DNA of 64,000 nucleotides from Fibrobacterota bacterium (lineage in GTDB: Bacteria; Fibrobacterota; Fibrobacteria; UBA11236): the NCBI GenBank assembly GCA_028287465.1, contig JAQBPO010000013.1, positions 20,210-84,209 of the forward strand, given 5' to 3'. Positions 17,143 through 25,858 of the stretch are shown here, in pieces (the first letter of the stretch is position 1; every line of letters begins with the position of its first letter). Both the position numbers and the translations under genes were made by a program. A model generated the notes under the pieces. It saw only the letters and a list, made by a program, of their open reading frames with translations, did not search any database and was not told the origin of the DNA.

Positions 17143-17156
17143 TGTACATTTGTGCA
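17143..17156 (+). promoter_or_regulatory. Probable LexA (SOS) box before dnaE2-like gene
   Basis: The sequence TGTACATTTGTGCA matches 8 of the 9 fixed bases of the F. succinogenes LexA motif TGCNCN4GTGCA; only the third base differs (T for C). It lies 4 nt before the ATG at 17161, so LexA bound here would cover the start of the message. An error-prone polymerase is a usual SOS target, which supports the call. Confidence 0.65.
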
Positions 17157-17160
17157 GTAT

Positions 17161-20100
17161 ATGCATCATCCCTTCGTTCATCTCCATACCCACTCCGAGT
17201 TCTCCCTGCTCTCCGGGGTCCCGGCCATCAAGGACATGGTCGCCAAGGCCAAGGCCCTGGGCATGACCTCCCTGGCCCTCACGGACAGCAACCGCATGAG
17301 CGGCCTCATCCTCTTCTATAATGAATGCCGCGAGCACGGCATCAACCCCATCCTGGGGGTGGAACTCAACGAAGCCTCCCGACCCGGGGAAACCGTGGTC
17401 CTGCTGGCCCGGAACGCGAACGGCTACGGCGATATCTGCGAACTCACCACGCGCCGCCAGAAGGACCCTGCCGCCTTCACCTTCGCCAAGGCCTTCGGGC
17501 GCGAATGGCCCGACCTCATCCTCCTCACCGCCTTCCCCCGCCCCCTCAAGACCCTGTACGAAGGCCCCAACCGCCCGCACCTCTACGGAGAGCTGCTCCG
17601 CCACTCCGCCGAATCCCGGGAACGCGGCAAGGGCATCGAAGCCCTGTGCCAAACCTGGGGCCTGCCCACGGTCGCCGCCGGCGACTGCCGCTTCCTGGCG
17701 CCCGCCGACTTCGAGGTGCACCGCATCCTGCGCGCCATCGATCTCAACTCCACCCTCTCCCGCCTCAAGCCCGGCGAGACCGTGCCGGAAGGGGCCTGGA
17801 TGCGCTCCGGCGATCAGATGCAGGAACTCTTCCACGATCGCCCGGAAGCCCTCGCGAACACCGTCCGCATCGCCGATGCCTGCCGCGCCGAACTCTCCCT
17901 GGGCAAATGGATCATGCCCGAGATCAAGGTGCCCCGCCGTCACACGCCGGATACCTGGCTGGCCAAGCTCGCCCTGAAAGGGCTCGTGCGCAAGTACGGC
18001 AATACCCCCCAGTTCAAGCAGGCCCGCGCCATCCAGGAGATGGAACTCGGGGTCATCAAGAAGCTCGGCTACGCCTCCTACTTCCTCATGGTCAAGGAAG
18101 TGCGCGACTGGGCCGGCAGCGCCCTGCGCGGCAAGTACCGCCGCTCCCGGGACTGCAGCCTGCTGCGCGGCAGCGGCGCCAACTCCATCACCTTCTACGA
18201 CCTCAACGTCTGCAACCTCGATCCCATCGCCCTCAACCTCTACTTCCAGCGCTTCCTCAACGAGGACCGCGCCGCCCCGCCCGACGCCGATCTGGACTTC
18301 GGCTGGGACGAACGCGACCAGGCCCTCAAATGGATGGTCGACCGCTTCGGCCGGGACCGCGTGGCCATCACCTGCACCACCAACACCTTCCGCGGCCGCG
18401 CCTCCTTCCGCGAGACCGCCAAGGTCTTCGGCTATTCGGACGAACAGGTCTCAACCGTGCTCAGCAGCTTCGAGACCAAATCCCGCCGCCTGGACGACGA
18501 TTCCATCCGCGCCATCCTGGCCTGGGCCCGTCGCCTCCAGGGCAAGCCCCGCTTCCTGGGCCAGCATCCCGGCGGCCTCATCATCACCAACCAGCCCGTC
18601 TGGCGCCACGTGGCCTGCGAATGGAGCCGGAGCGCCGCGGGCGGCGCTTTAGGAGTCGGCGATGCCGACTCCACCCGCTTCGGGTCCGGAGGAATGAGCG
18701 GGGGAGGGGCGGCCGGGTCCCGCGGCGGGGCATTCGCAGCCGCTTCCAAGGGTCGTAATGCGCCGCAGCGCGGCGGCCCCCGCTTGGACGCCGACGGCCC
18801 CAACGGCGCCAGGCTCATCACCCAGGTGGACATGCACAATGGCATCGACGATCTGGGCCTGATCAAGTTCGACCTGCTGGGCAACGGCTCCCTGTCCGTA
18901 TTGCGCGATACCCTGTTCCAGATCGAAGAGCAGAAGCTGCCGGACCCGGAAGTCTGGGACATCCAGAAATGCTTCCGCGATCCCGCCGTGCACTCCATGA
19001 TGGCCGAGAGCCGCACCCGCGGGGTCTTCTATATCGAGAGCCCGGCCCAGATGCGCCTCAACCAGCGGGCCAAGGCCGAGACCTTCCCGGAAATCGTCAT
19101 CACCTCCAGCCTCATCCGCCCCGCGGGCACGGCCTATTGCAAAACCTTCGTCGAAAGGCACCGGAAAATGAAAGACCATATCCAGGATTGGGAGTTCCTG
19201 CATCCCGCCCTCGAGCCCGTGCTGGGCGAGACCCATGACGTCTGCGCCTTCCAGGAGGACGTGATCCGCATCTGCCACGACGTGGCCGGCCTCTCCTTCA
19301 AGCTGGCGGACCGCATCCGCAAGATGATGAACAGCCAGCACGAAGGCCGCCCGGACAACCAGGAATGGGAGACCGTGAAACGCGAGTTCATCGAAGGCTG
19401 CAAAAACCACGCCCAGCCCTTCACGGACGCCCAGGCCGAACAGCTCTGGAAGCGCATCGCCTCCTTCTCCGGCTTCTCCTTCTGCAAGTCCCACAGCGCC
19501 AGCTATGCCGAGCTCTCCTTCCAATGCGCCCACCTCAAGGCCCATTACCCGGCCCAGTTCCTCTCCTCGGTCATCACAAACCAACACGGCTTCTATACCC
19601 GGGACGTCTACCTGGACGAAGCCCGCCGCTGGGGCATCAAGGTGCTGCCCCTGGACGTGAACGCGTCCCGCCTGCATTACCACGGCCGCGACAACTGGAT
19701 CCGCCCCGGCCTCATGCCCGTGCGCGATTGCCGGGAGGCGGCCCTGAAGGTGCTGGTCCAGGAACGCGAGGCCAACGGCCCCTTCACGGACCTGATCGAT
19801 CTGCTGCGGCGGGTGCCCCTGCACAAGCGCGAGGCGGAGAACCTGATCCTGGCGGGCGGCATGGGCTGCTTCAACCTGAGCCAGCCGGAACTGCTCTACC
19901 TGCTGGACGCGGCCTACTCCAAGATCCGGCCGGCCCAGGCGGATCTGTTCGGGGGCTTCGGGGATGCGTTCGGGGCGGGGGAGGGTGCGGGCATAGGCGC
20001 GGGGGGCGGTCTCATCGCCTCGATGGGTCCCGGTTCGGTCCAAGAGGCGGGGCGGCGGCAGGCGGGCATGCCCCTGGGGTTCACCCAGGCGGGCCTGCGG

Positions 20101-20643
20101 GACTATTCCCTGATGCAGAAGTGCATGAACGAACTGCGGATGCTGGGCTATGTGCTCTCGGCCAACCTCCTGGACGTGGTGGAACACCATGTGCTGGCCC
20201 GCAATGCCGTGCGCGCGGCGGACCTGCGGCACCATGTGGGGCGGCGGGTGAAGGTGCTGGGCATCCCCGTAACCGACCGGCTACATCCCGTGGCGGGGGC
20301 GCGGAAGGAAGGCGAATCCGATCGGGGCGATCGAAGCGATCGCTTCATGAAGTTCCTGACCATGGGGGACAATACGGGCTACCTGGACATCATCTTCTGG
20401 CCGGATGCCCTGGCCAAATGGGGCGATACCCTGGCGGGGCAGGTGCCGTTCAGCGGGAACCTGCTGGAGGTCTGGGGCAAGGTGAGCGAGGAATGGGGGA
20501 CCTTTTCGGTGGAGGCGGACGCGGTGCGGGTGGCGGAGTGGCTGCCGAACCATGTGGACTTCGAGATCGCGTCGAAGAGGCTGAGGGAGGGCATGAAGAA
20601 TTATCCGGCGTATGCGGAGGAGGTGGAGTCGATGGCCGCCTAG
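17161..20643 (+). CDS. dnaE2: DnaE2-like error-prone DNA polymerase III alpha subunit
   Basis: 1160 aa. A PHP domain opens the protein (HLHTHSEFSLLSG). Polymerase catalytic aspartates are visible at 375 and 377 (PDADLDFGW) and 571 (KFDLLG), preceded by RGSGANSITFYDLN, which is closer to DnaE2 than to replicative DnaE. A helix-hairpin-helix-like region and an OB-fold-like end (residues ~1040-1130) follow. Residues ~490-550 are a Gly/Ala/Ser-rich insert, and another lies near 935-965, making the protein longer than the usual ~1050. ATG 17161 is preferred over GTG 17152 because of the LexA box. No imuA or imuB is adjacent. It probably performs damage-induced translesion synthesis. Confidence 0.88.
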   Translation: MHHPFVHLHTHSEFSLLSGVPAIKDMVAKAKALGMTSLALTDSNRMSGLILFYNECREHGINPILGVELNEASRPGETVVLLARNANGYGDICELTTRRQKDPAAFTFAKAFGREWPDLILLTAFPRPLKTLYEGPNRPHLYGELLRHSAESRERGKGIEALCQTWGLPTVAAGDCRFLAPADFEVHRILRAIDLNSTLSRLKPGETVPEGAWMRSGDQMQELFHDRPEALANTVRIADACRAELSLGKWIMPEIKVPRRHTPDTWLAKLALKGLVRKYGNTPQFKQARAIQEMELGVIKKLGYASYFLMVKEVRDWAGSALRGKYRRSRDCSLLRGSGANSITFYDLNVCNLDPIALNLYFQRFLNEDRAAPPDADLDFGWDERDQALKWMVDRFGRDRVAITCTTNTFRGRASFRETAKVFGYSDEQVSTVLSSFETKSRRLDDDSIRAILAWARRLQGKPRFLGQHPGGLIITNQPVWRHVACEWSRSAAGGALGVGDADSTRFGSGGMSGGGAAGSRGGAFAAASKGRNAPQRGGPRLDADGPNGARLITQVDMHNGIDDLGLIKFDLLGNGSLSVLRDTLFQIEEQKLPDPEVWDIQKCFRDPAVHSMMAESRTRGVFYIESPAQMRLNQRAKAETFPEIVITSSLIRPAGTAYCKTFVERHRKMKDHIQDWEFLHPALEPVLGETHDVCAFQEDVIRICHDVAGLSFKLADRIRKMMNSQHEGRPDNQEWETVKREFIEGCKNHAQPFTDAQAEQLWKRIASFSGFSFCKSHSASYAELSFQCAHLKAHYPAQFLSSVITNQHGFYTRDVYLDEARRWGIKVLPLDVNASRLHYHGRDNWIRPGLMPVRDCREAALKVLVQEREANGPFTDLIDLLRRVPLHKREAENLILAGGMGCFNLSQPELLYLLDAAYSKIRPAQADLFGGFGDAFGAGEGAGIGAGGGLIASMGPGSVQEAGRRQAGMPLGFTQAGLRDYSLMQKCMNELRMLGYVLSANLLDVVEHHVLARNAVRAADLRHHVGRRVKVLGIPVTDRLHPVAGARKEGESDRGDRSDRFMKFLTMGDNTGYLDIIFWPDALAKWGDTLAGQVPFSGNLLEVWGKVSEEWGTFSVEADAVRVAEWLPNHVDFEIASKRLREGMKNYPAYAEEVESMAA

Positions 20644-20683
20644 AGGCGGCCGGGGCGGACCTCCAGTGCCCGATCCCTCGAAC

Positions 20684-20716
20684 AAAAAGGAACCGGCCGT
20701 CGACTACAACGGCCGG
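20684..20716 (-). terminator. Rho-independent terminator for the small membrane protein gene
   Basis: A perfect 8-bp stem (CCGGCCGT 20693-20700 with ACGGCCGG 20709-20716) and 8-nt loop is followed on the minus strand by TTCCTTTTTG. It lies just past the stop of the minus gene at 20725 and could also stop reads leaving dnaE2. Confidence 0.7.
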
Positions 20717-20724
20717 AGCCCGGT

Positions 20725-20874
20725 TTAAATGGTTCTCCTGCCGGAAAAGAAATGGACCACGACCAGCACCAGGGCCACGGCGAGGAGAATGTGGATGAAA
20801 CCTCCCACGACGAAGGAGGTGAGGGTTCCTGCAAGCCATAAAACGAGGAGGAAAGCGGCAAGTATCAAAAGCAT
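20725..20874 (-). CDS. Lmo0937-like small membrane protein (intact copy 1)
   Basis: 49 aa, start ATG 20874. Two hydrophobic helices separated by a Gly (MLLILAAFLLVLWLAG ... GGFIHILLAVALVLVVV) and a basic end SGRRTI fit the Lmo0937 family of very small bacterial membrane proteins, often stress-associated. The same family is at 46952-47101, with truncated copies at 34506 and 47871. A 48-bp conserved element sits 20 nt upstream. Confidence 0.82.
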   Translation of the reverse strand: MLLILAAFLLVLWLAGTLTSFVVGGFIHILLAVALVLVVVHFFSGRRTI

Positions 20875-20894
20875 GGGAGGCCTTTCGGTATCGG

Positions 20895-20942
20895 TTGATA
20901 CAGATAAAAAACGCACTCGGAACGCCATGTGCAAATTTTTCC
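20895..20942 (-). promoter_or_regulatory. Conserved 48-bp promoter-like element, copy A
   Basis: On the minus strand it contains TTGCAC, 17 nt, then a T-rich hexamer and ends CTGTATCAA, 20 nt before the ATG at 20874. Half-sites GCAC and GTGC form an inverted repeat. Three further copies (34608, 47778, 47950) share the order and spacing, all on the minus strand. Confidence 0.65.
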
Positions 20943-21046
20943 AATACCGGCCGAAAACGCCGGATTGGCGAGGGTAGAAGGCTGAAACTGGGGGTCTTGC
21001 GGGTATGGGCCCAAAGGGTAACATTCGCGCCCCTCCCCTGCGCCAA

Positions 21047-21270
21047 TCAGAAGACGGAACAAACACGACGGCTTGTCATTACAACGGGATCCGGCCAAGG
21101 GAAGGCGCCCAAGGGGCCGGTCTTGAAAAGGCCCAGACGCACAATGCCGAAGGCGGGGCCGCCGAATAGGAATGGATGGGGAAGATTGGAATGGACCGGA
21201 CAAGGACGGTGAGGCGGTTGCGGGGCAGGGGGGCCGGGTAGAGATGGAGATGGAGGAGGATGTTCACCAT
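21047..21270 (-). pseudogene. Truncated, frameshifted DUF4389 gene
   Basis: From ATG 21270 the frame reads LPRNRLTVLVRSIPIFP, matching LPRNRLTVLFRPILVFP of the intact DUF4389 protein at 47998-48651. The similarity then continues in another frame (GGPAFGIVRLGLFKTGPLGAF versus GGPAFGIVGLGIFKTGAFGAL), consistent with loss of one base near 21155-21165. The frame ends at a TGA at 21049-21047, well before the second half of the family. It lies upstream of element A and the Lmo0937-like gene, as in the 47-48 kb locus. Confidence 0.72.
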
Positions 21271-21282
21271 GGGGGGTAACCT

Positions 21283-21305
21283 AGGGTGAACTTTTATTTC
21301 ACCCT
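21283..21305. terminator. Hairpin AGGGTGAA/TTCACCCT
   Basis: Perfect 8-bp stem (21283-21290 with 21298-21305) and a 7-nt AT-rich loop. There is no clear T-run. The same AGGGTGAA..TTCACCCT stem occurs at 27101-27132, so the two sit on either side of the cassette-like region. A second hairpin follows at about 21342-21368 (ACTCACCGA..TCGGTGGGT). Confidence 0.45.
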
Positions 21306-21402
21306 GGTACTAGTTGGGCGAAAGTTTACCTCATAAAAGTGTTACTCACCGATCATTCTGTCGGTGGGTAAGAAAGAAAAATATTTTATTGGGGCGGAAA
21401 AC

Positions 21403-21425
21403 AGTATTGGAGTTCAACCAATACT
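21403..21425 (-). terminator. Probable terminator of the AT-rich lipoprotein gene
   Basis: A perfect 8-bp stem (AGTATTGG, 7-nt loop, CCAATACT) lies 4 nt past the minus-strand stop at 21430. On the minus strand it is followed by GTTTTCC, a weak T-run. Confidence 0.55.
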
Positions 21426-21429
21426 AGGC

Positions 21430-22233
21430 TTAATTCTTAAAAAGATCTTTTACCTTGGATTTGTCAAGATGAAGTTTGGTTACCGCATTCGCGTAGGATG
21501 AAGAATCAAGGCTCTTCGTTTCTTTGGAAATACACTTGTTTTTTTCTTGCTCCTTCATATTAAGACAGCTTTCAATGTTCTGCGATCTAGAAGCCAATGC
21601 CACTGAAATCATGGCTAAATAAACCGCGGTTCTATTCCCTTCTTCTAATCTCTTGTTTATTGTTAAAACAAATTTATTCGCCCATTCTTCAGCCCAATTT
21701 TCGGCGGGTTTACAGTCTCTAAGTACGGCGGATCCAAGAAGCATACCATCACCCTGGCAAACCAGATATGTCTTCTGACCCTTTTTAAGGGCTGCTAGGT
21801 AGTCTGTATAGCCATCGGCCATTGAGGCATGTGGACAGGTAAACATATTGCTTCCGCCTTTAAGGGAAATAAAATAGCTGTCACCTATGCCTCGATCAAT
21901 CGACGAAACTACTCCGGTTACAGCGAGCTGTTTGTGCCGATATTTTCGATCTCCCAAAACCTCGTTTCCTTCGTAGTCAGTTTGTAGAGTTCCAGCAGTA
22001 ACTCTAACCGGCTTTTCCAAGGTAGTGTCTTCTTGCAGCATCGCATCGCCTCCTTTGGCGTAGCCCGTGAAATCATCGGCCAAAAGAAACTTTAAAACGG
22101 CCACTTCCTTTTCACTCGGAGTGTACTCTTGCGTAGTTTCGGGGTGCGGCTTCTCTTGAAAATTTGAGGATGCTTTTTCTTCTGATTTGCATCCTACTAA
22201 AATCCAAACGCATAGGAGAATTTTTTTCCACAT
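21430..22233 (-). CDS. AT-rich lipoprotein with OB-fold (tRNA_anti-like) region
   Basis: 267 aa. The signal MWKKILLCVWILVGC ends in a lipobox Cys. Residues ~95-165 (KYRHKQLAVTGVVSSIDRGI, then YFISLKGG and VCQGDGMLLGSAVLRDC) resemble the OB-fold of tRNA_anti-like lipoproteins; two Cys in that region could pair. The C-terminal part is helical and Lys-rich. Base composition is clearly more AT-rich than the core genes, suggesting transfer. It lies on the minus strand at the left edge of the attC-like array, opposite to the other units; a reversed cassette or a flanking gene are both possible. Confidence 0.82.
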   Translation of the reverse strand: MWKKILLCVWILVGCKSEEKASSNFQEKPHPETTQEYTPSEKEVAVLKFLLADDFTGYAKGGDAMLQEDTTLEKPVRVTAGTLQTDYEGNEVLGDRKYRHKQLAVTGVVSSIDRGIGDSYFISLKGGSNMFTCPHASMADGYTDYLAALKKGQKTYLVCQGDGMLLGSAVLRDCKPAENWAEEWANKFVLTINKRLEEGNRTAVYLAMISVALASRSQNIESCLNMKEQEKNKCISKETKSLDSSSYANAVTKLHLDKSKVKDLFKN

Positions 22234-22390
22234 TCTTGGCCTCAGACTTTGAAAATTATCGAGAAGAAATCATAGAAAACCAACAATGAGTTCTGGAGGA
22301 AAACGGTTTTCAAGCGCAGAAAGTATTTAAGACCATGAATTTCTGGAAACTAATACCCACCCCAATTAAATTCGCGAGAGAGAAACATTT

Positions 22391-22685
22391 GCCCAACAAG
22401 CCCCAGTAGGGGCCGCCCGGCGGACATGCTTTGCATTGCCGGGCCGGAAATGGCCTGGGACGGCTGCGGCCATTCGCACTAAGCTTCGCTACTGAGCTGT
22501 CCAAGGGTCTAAATATGTGGTCTCCGTCAGTAACTCAGCTTGTGACTCATGGCACGCTGCGAGAGCGTGCTCCGGGATGCGTAGGCAACCATTCCGCACG
22601 CGTCCCCGCGTAGCGCGCAAGTCTCTCCTTCGCCTTCAGGCCTTCGGTCGCCCCAGGCCACTTCCTACTGGGGCGAACGTTGGGC
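22391..22685 (+). repeat. attC-like recombination site 1 (295 bp)
   Basis: It starts with GCCCAAC (RYYYAAC, R''-like) and ends with GTTGGGC (GTTRRRY, R'-like). The inner arms also pair: GCCCCAGTAGG near the start is complementary to CCTACTGGGGC before the end, with unequal spacers (AA versus GAAC), as in integron attC sites. The 3' end carries CCACTTC-N9-GCGAACGTT, shared with the other copies. The inside is GC-rich with several small palindromes. It is much longer than ordinary attC sites. Confidence 0.7.
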
Positions 22686-22784
22686 GACACGGACCTCGAA
22701 AAGTGGCTCGTTGAGCCAAAGGGAATGATTTATTTTTTGAGGGTGGGATGGTGTTTGAAAAACCTTATTTAAGGATAATGTAAA

Positions 22785-23831
22785 TTGACATTAATCGCTG
22801 CCTTTCTTTCGCACGAGACCCCAGCAATAGTTGGCGACTACCTGCTAACAGTTGAGAATGCAAAGTCTGGGTTAAGAAAAAAGATTATGATTCTTGGAAA
22901 AAATGTTGCAATTGCATGGACTGGTCACTTAAGTGCTGCTAATTCAGTCATCAAAAATCTGCAATCTAAGCTACCATATTCAGAAATATCGATGGGAAAA
23001 ATCAGTGTTGTTTTGAAAGACCCCGAAACTATAGTATTTGAAGAATCCGATTCTTTCGTTACAGTAATTGGATGGGTAGTTGAGGCGAATCAAAGGTATT
23101 GTTTTAGGTGGAGCAGTGAAGACCCAACGGAGATCACTTATGGAGACCCTATTTACGAGGGCTCTGGTGCCGAAGAAATATTTCAAATCGCTGGCCCCCG
23201 TGGTCTAACTAATTCCCAAAACATAAATGACAAGTTTAGTGTAAAGCGTGGAATTCTTACGGTCTTAACTAACTTGTTAAGACTTGAACTTGTTGGCCCA
23301 TCGACTGAAAATAGCGGATATGGCTTTGCTTATGAAGCGATCATTTTTGATAATAAAGTTGGCTTTCACTATTTAGATAATATTCTTTATCTATCCATAA
23401 TTTATAGACTTGATGAAAAAGGAAAATATTTAGGATTTGAAGGAAATCCTAAGAAGTATAAACAAATTAGTGTTGGAAACATCTCAATTGTCCAAATTGT
23501 GAACAGTGAAAAGGAACATAATTGTTTTCACATTATTCACCCAGCAGGAAATAAAGAGAATGAAAGTTCTGATGACATACTAAGAGAGTTAAAAGATAAA
23601 ACAGAAAAAATTTCCCTGGAAGCAGACTTCTATTGTATAGCCTCCATACTTATTGTACCAAACTTTCTCTGTCCCAAAATAATTGAGGTATATCCAAAAC
23701 CAAGTAAGGATTCAAATGGACCAATAACCTTAAATGGTAACCAAATCGATTTAGTTATAAACCCTGGATATGTGGAAGCCATGTATTTACAGATAAAAGC
23801 AGATCAGGAAAATAAATTTAGTCCGAAATAA
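22785..23831 (+). CDS. AT-rich cassette-type gene, unknown; Ntn-hydrolase-like N-terminus
   Basis: 348 aa with a TTG start at 22785 (AAGGA 11 nt upstream), beginning TLIAAFLSHETPAIVGDYLLT and continuing KIMILGKNVAIAWTGH. This opening recalls proteasome-like Ntn-hydrolase folds, where a Thr at position 2 is the nucleophile, but the match is weak. The rest is strand-rich with no recognised domain, signal or membrane segment. Composition is strongly AT-rich relative to the core, and the gene lies alone between two attC-like repeats, on the + strand as expected for an integron cassette. Confidence 0.8.
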   Translation: MTLIAAFLSHETPAIVGDYLLTVENAKSGLRKKIMILGKNVAIAWTGHLSAANSVIKNLQSKLPYSEISMGKISVVLKDPETIVFEESDSFVTVIGWVVEANQRYCFRWSSEDPTEITYGDPIYEGSGAEEIFQIAGPRGLTNSQNINDKFSVKRGILTVLTNLLRLELVGPSTENSGYGFAYEAIIFDNKVGFHYLDNILYLSIIYRLDEKGKYLGFEGNPKKYKQISVGNISIVQIVNSEKEHNCFHIIHPAGNKENESSDDILRELKDKTEKISLEADFYCIASILIVPNFLCPKIIEVYPKPSKDSNGPITLNGNQIDLVINPGYVEAMYLQIKADQENKFSPK

Positions 23832-23964
23832 TTTCAGAATATGTAAGTACTTACCATTATACGACTTTTAACCATAAAATTGAAAATTTCTTTGCATGAA
23901 GATGAAAGAGTAAATTGACATTGAAATAATGAGACACCCCCAAAAAAGACCGAGGCCCACGATC

Positions 23965-24234
23965 GCCCAACAGCGTCATAACGCATCGCTCGCCAGACTC
24001 GCTCGGGGCTTCGGCCAAATGGGGTTTCGCTCGGACTTGGCCCTTCAGATTGGGCTTCGGCGGCACTGACTTTCTCCGCAATCAATACCTGGTGTCTCCG
24101 TCAGTTTGCCTCAGCGCCATTTTCAGGGCACGCTGCGGGCGCGGTATCCGGGGGCAAGCTGCCCCACTCCAGCCCCGTCCTCGCATAGCAAGCCTGTCGC
24201 GAAATCCCACTTCACCATGGCGCGAACGTTGGGC
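23965..24234 (+). repeat. attC-like recombination site 2 (270 bp)
   Basis: Begins GCCCAAC-A-GCGTCAT and ends ATGGCGC-GAAC-GTTGGGC, so both outer 7-mers and the inner arms (GCGTCAT/ATGGCGC) pair with unequal spacers. Interior blocks (GTCTCCGTCAGT, GCACGCTGCGGGCGCG, CGTCCTCGC) recur in the other copies. It starts 134 nt after the previous gene and ends 34 nt before the next. Confidence 0.7.
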
Positions 24235-24267
24235 GAAATTTCCCCGCGGAAGAGTTAGATTTCAAAA

Positions 24268-24561
24268 ATGGAAATCGATAAGTTAAAATTGAGGGAAGCA
24301 AAAAGACAGATTAGGAAAATCCTCCTGGAGTATTGGGATCCGATTGGAGTAAACGACGTTCCCGAAGCCCAAGATGAGTATGACAACTATCTTGGAAAGA
24401 TATTTTCCATGTTAGAAACAAAAGCTTCTGAAGATGAATTGATAAGTCATTTGTATTGGATTGAAACAGATCATATGGGACTGACATCTCGGTCAAAAGA
24501 GGCGATAAAACCAATTGTGCAGAAACTCTTACTAATCGATGCAAATGTGAAGAAAAACTAG
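24268..24561 (+). CDS. Small acidic helical protein, cassette-type
   Basis: 97 aa, start ATG 24268. Segments RQIRKILLEYWDPIGVNDVP, EAQDEYDNYLGKIFSML and LYWIETDHMGL give a mostly helical protein of a small conserved hypothetical type; the name and function are unknown to me. It is AT-rich, lies 34 nt after attC-like site 2 and 52 nt before site 3, as a single-gene cassette would. Confidence 0.75.
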   Translation: MEIDKLKLREAKRQIRKILLEYWDPIGVNDVPEAQDEYDNYLGKIFSMLETKASEDELISHLYWIETDHMGLTSRSKEAIKPIVQKLLLIDANVKKN

Positions 24562-24612
24562 AAGAACCGCGGGGAAACTTGGATTGCCTAAGAAGTCTCC
24601 AGCCTTCGGCTC

Positions 24613-24880
24613 GCCCAACAACGCCAAGGCAGCCTTCGCGCACTTTCCAGTGCGCTCCGGGGGCTCCACCAAAACGGCTTTTCAGGTTGGCTTGGCAGTT
24701 AAGACAGAGTTTCGAGCGGCGCGAAATTCCGTTCGCGCCTACGTCCGCTTGCTCTCTACTGGTCTTCACGGCATTCTGCGGGCGCGCGCTCCGGGGCACT
24801 TACGACCCACTCCGCGCGCGTCCTCGCAATTCGCGTATGGTTCCAGAGTCAACTTCTCCATGGGCCAACGAAGCATACAA
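24613..24880 (+). repeat. attC-like site 3, 3' end degenerate
   Basis: It begins GCCCAACAACGCCAAGGC and shares long interior blocks with site 4 (GGCTTTTC, GGTTGGC, CTACGTCCGCTTGCTCTC, CACGGC, CGCGTCCTCGCA or its variant). At the right end AACTTCTCCATGGGCCAACG stands where the others have CCACTTC-N9-CGCGAACGTT, so the GTTRRRY box is lost or altered and pairing with the left end is poor. The right boundary is approximate. Confidence 0.6.
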
Positions 24881-25068
24881 TTTCCCCCCACACAAAACGA
24901 AATGCAGAAAATCAAAACCCGCCCCCAAAGGGAAGGAAAAATCGCTAGCCAGAATTTCGAAAGCCAAACCCCGCTTGCTGCCGATGTAAGTATTGGTAGA
25001 TTTGGGTTTTCTATTGCTCCACCTAAACAAAGTTCGGCCGACACGCTTCGGAGATTTAGGAGACCACC

Positions 25069-25575
25069 ATGCCCGCCCGCAAGACAGACAAAACTCCCAA
25101 GCCCGCAGGCCGGAAGCCGACCAAGCGCACGGCGGTACTAGGCAAATCGGTCACGCCTCTGCCGAAATCTATGGCGACCGGCAAGGCAAGCCCGGCGAAG
25201 TCTGCGGTCGGCGACAAGCCGGTCTTCGCCTACATCGCTAGCCTGCCGCAGCCGCAGCGCGGCATCGCGGAGCGTGTTGATGCTCTTGCGGCCAAGACGC
25301 TTCCCGGCCTGCAGCGCTCGGTGAAATGGGGCATGTCCTACTATGGCGTCGGCGACGGCTGGTGCCTCTGTTGCGGTGGATTCGCCGGCCACGTCAAGCT
25401 CATGTTCGTAAACGGCGCGGAGCTCAAGCCGGTACCCCCGGTGACGCCTGTGGCGATGGGCAAATCTACGCGGGGCGTGGAGCTTAAATCCGTGGATGAC
25501 CTCGACGAACGGCAGATCGCGGCATGGATGAAGCAAGTCGTGGCGGTGCCCGGTGTCGGGGGGAAGAAGCGGTAG
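25069..25575 (+). CDS. DUF1801 domain protein
   Basis: 168 aa, GGAG before ATG 25069. A Lys/Pro/Ala-rich N-terminal tail (residues 1-50) precedes a DUF1801 domain: YIASLPQPQRGIAERVDALA, VKWGMSYYG, HVKLMFVNGAEL and RGVELKSVDDLD. The function of DUF1801 is unsettled; related proteins include YdhG and ferroptosis-unrelated iron-binding folds, so no role is claimed. Unlike its neighbours it is GC-rich, as expected if array members came from different sources. It lies between attC-like sites 3 and 4. Confidence 0.87.
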   Translation: MPARKTDKTPKPAGRKPTKRTAVLGKSVTPLPKSMATGKASPAKSAVGDKPVFAYIASLPQPQRGIAERVDALAAKTLPGLQRSVKWGMSYYGVGDGWCLCCGGFAGHVKLMFVNGAELKPVPPVTPVAMGKSTRGVELKSVDDLDERQIAAWMKQVVAVPGVGGKKR

Positions 25576-25858
25576 GCCGGAAATCGGCCGCGAAGGCGAA
25601 GGTCGCGTTGAACAGGGAGCGGACTGGCAAGCTTTGAAACGAGTGGCGATCGCATCGGTGTCAGAGGGCGGGCCAATAAACAGCTTGCAGCTCACAGCTC
25701 TGCGCGCCGCCGTTGATGCAGGAATTTAACCCGACATAAGAAAAACCGGAGCGGGAAAAAAAGTGAGGGGGGCTGGAAATACGAAAACCAGGGTCCCCGG
25801 TCATTTCTTCGTGTTTGGAGGCACTCAGCGGGCCATGCCGGCCCTTGGGCTTCGGCAC

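Noticed and set aside
18649..20235. 528-codon minus-strand ORF opposite the dnaE2-like gene
   Set aside because: The plus strand carries clear polymerase motifs; the minus frame has Arg/Gly/His-biased composition typical of GC-rich shadows.
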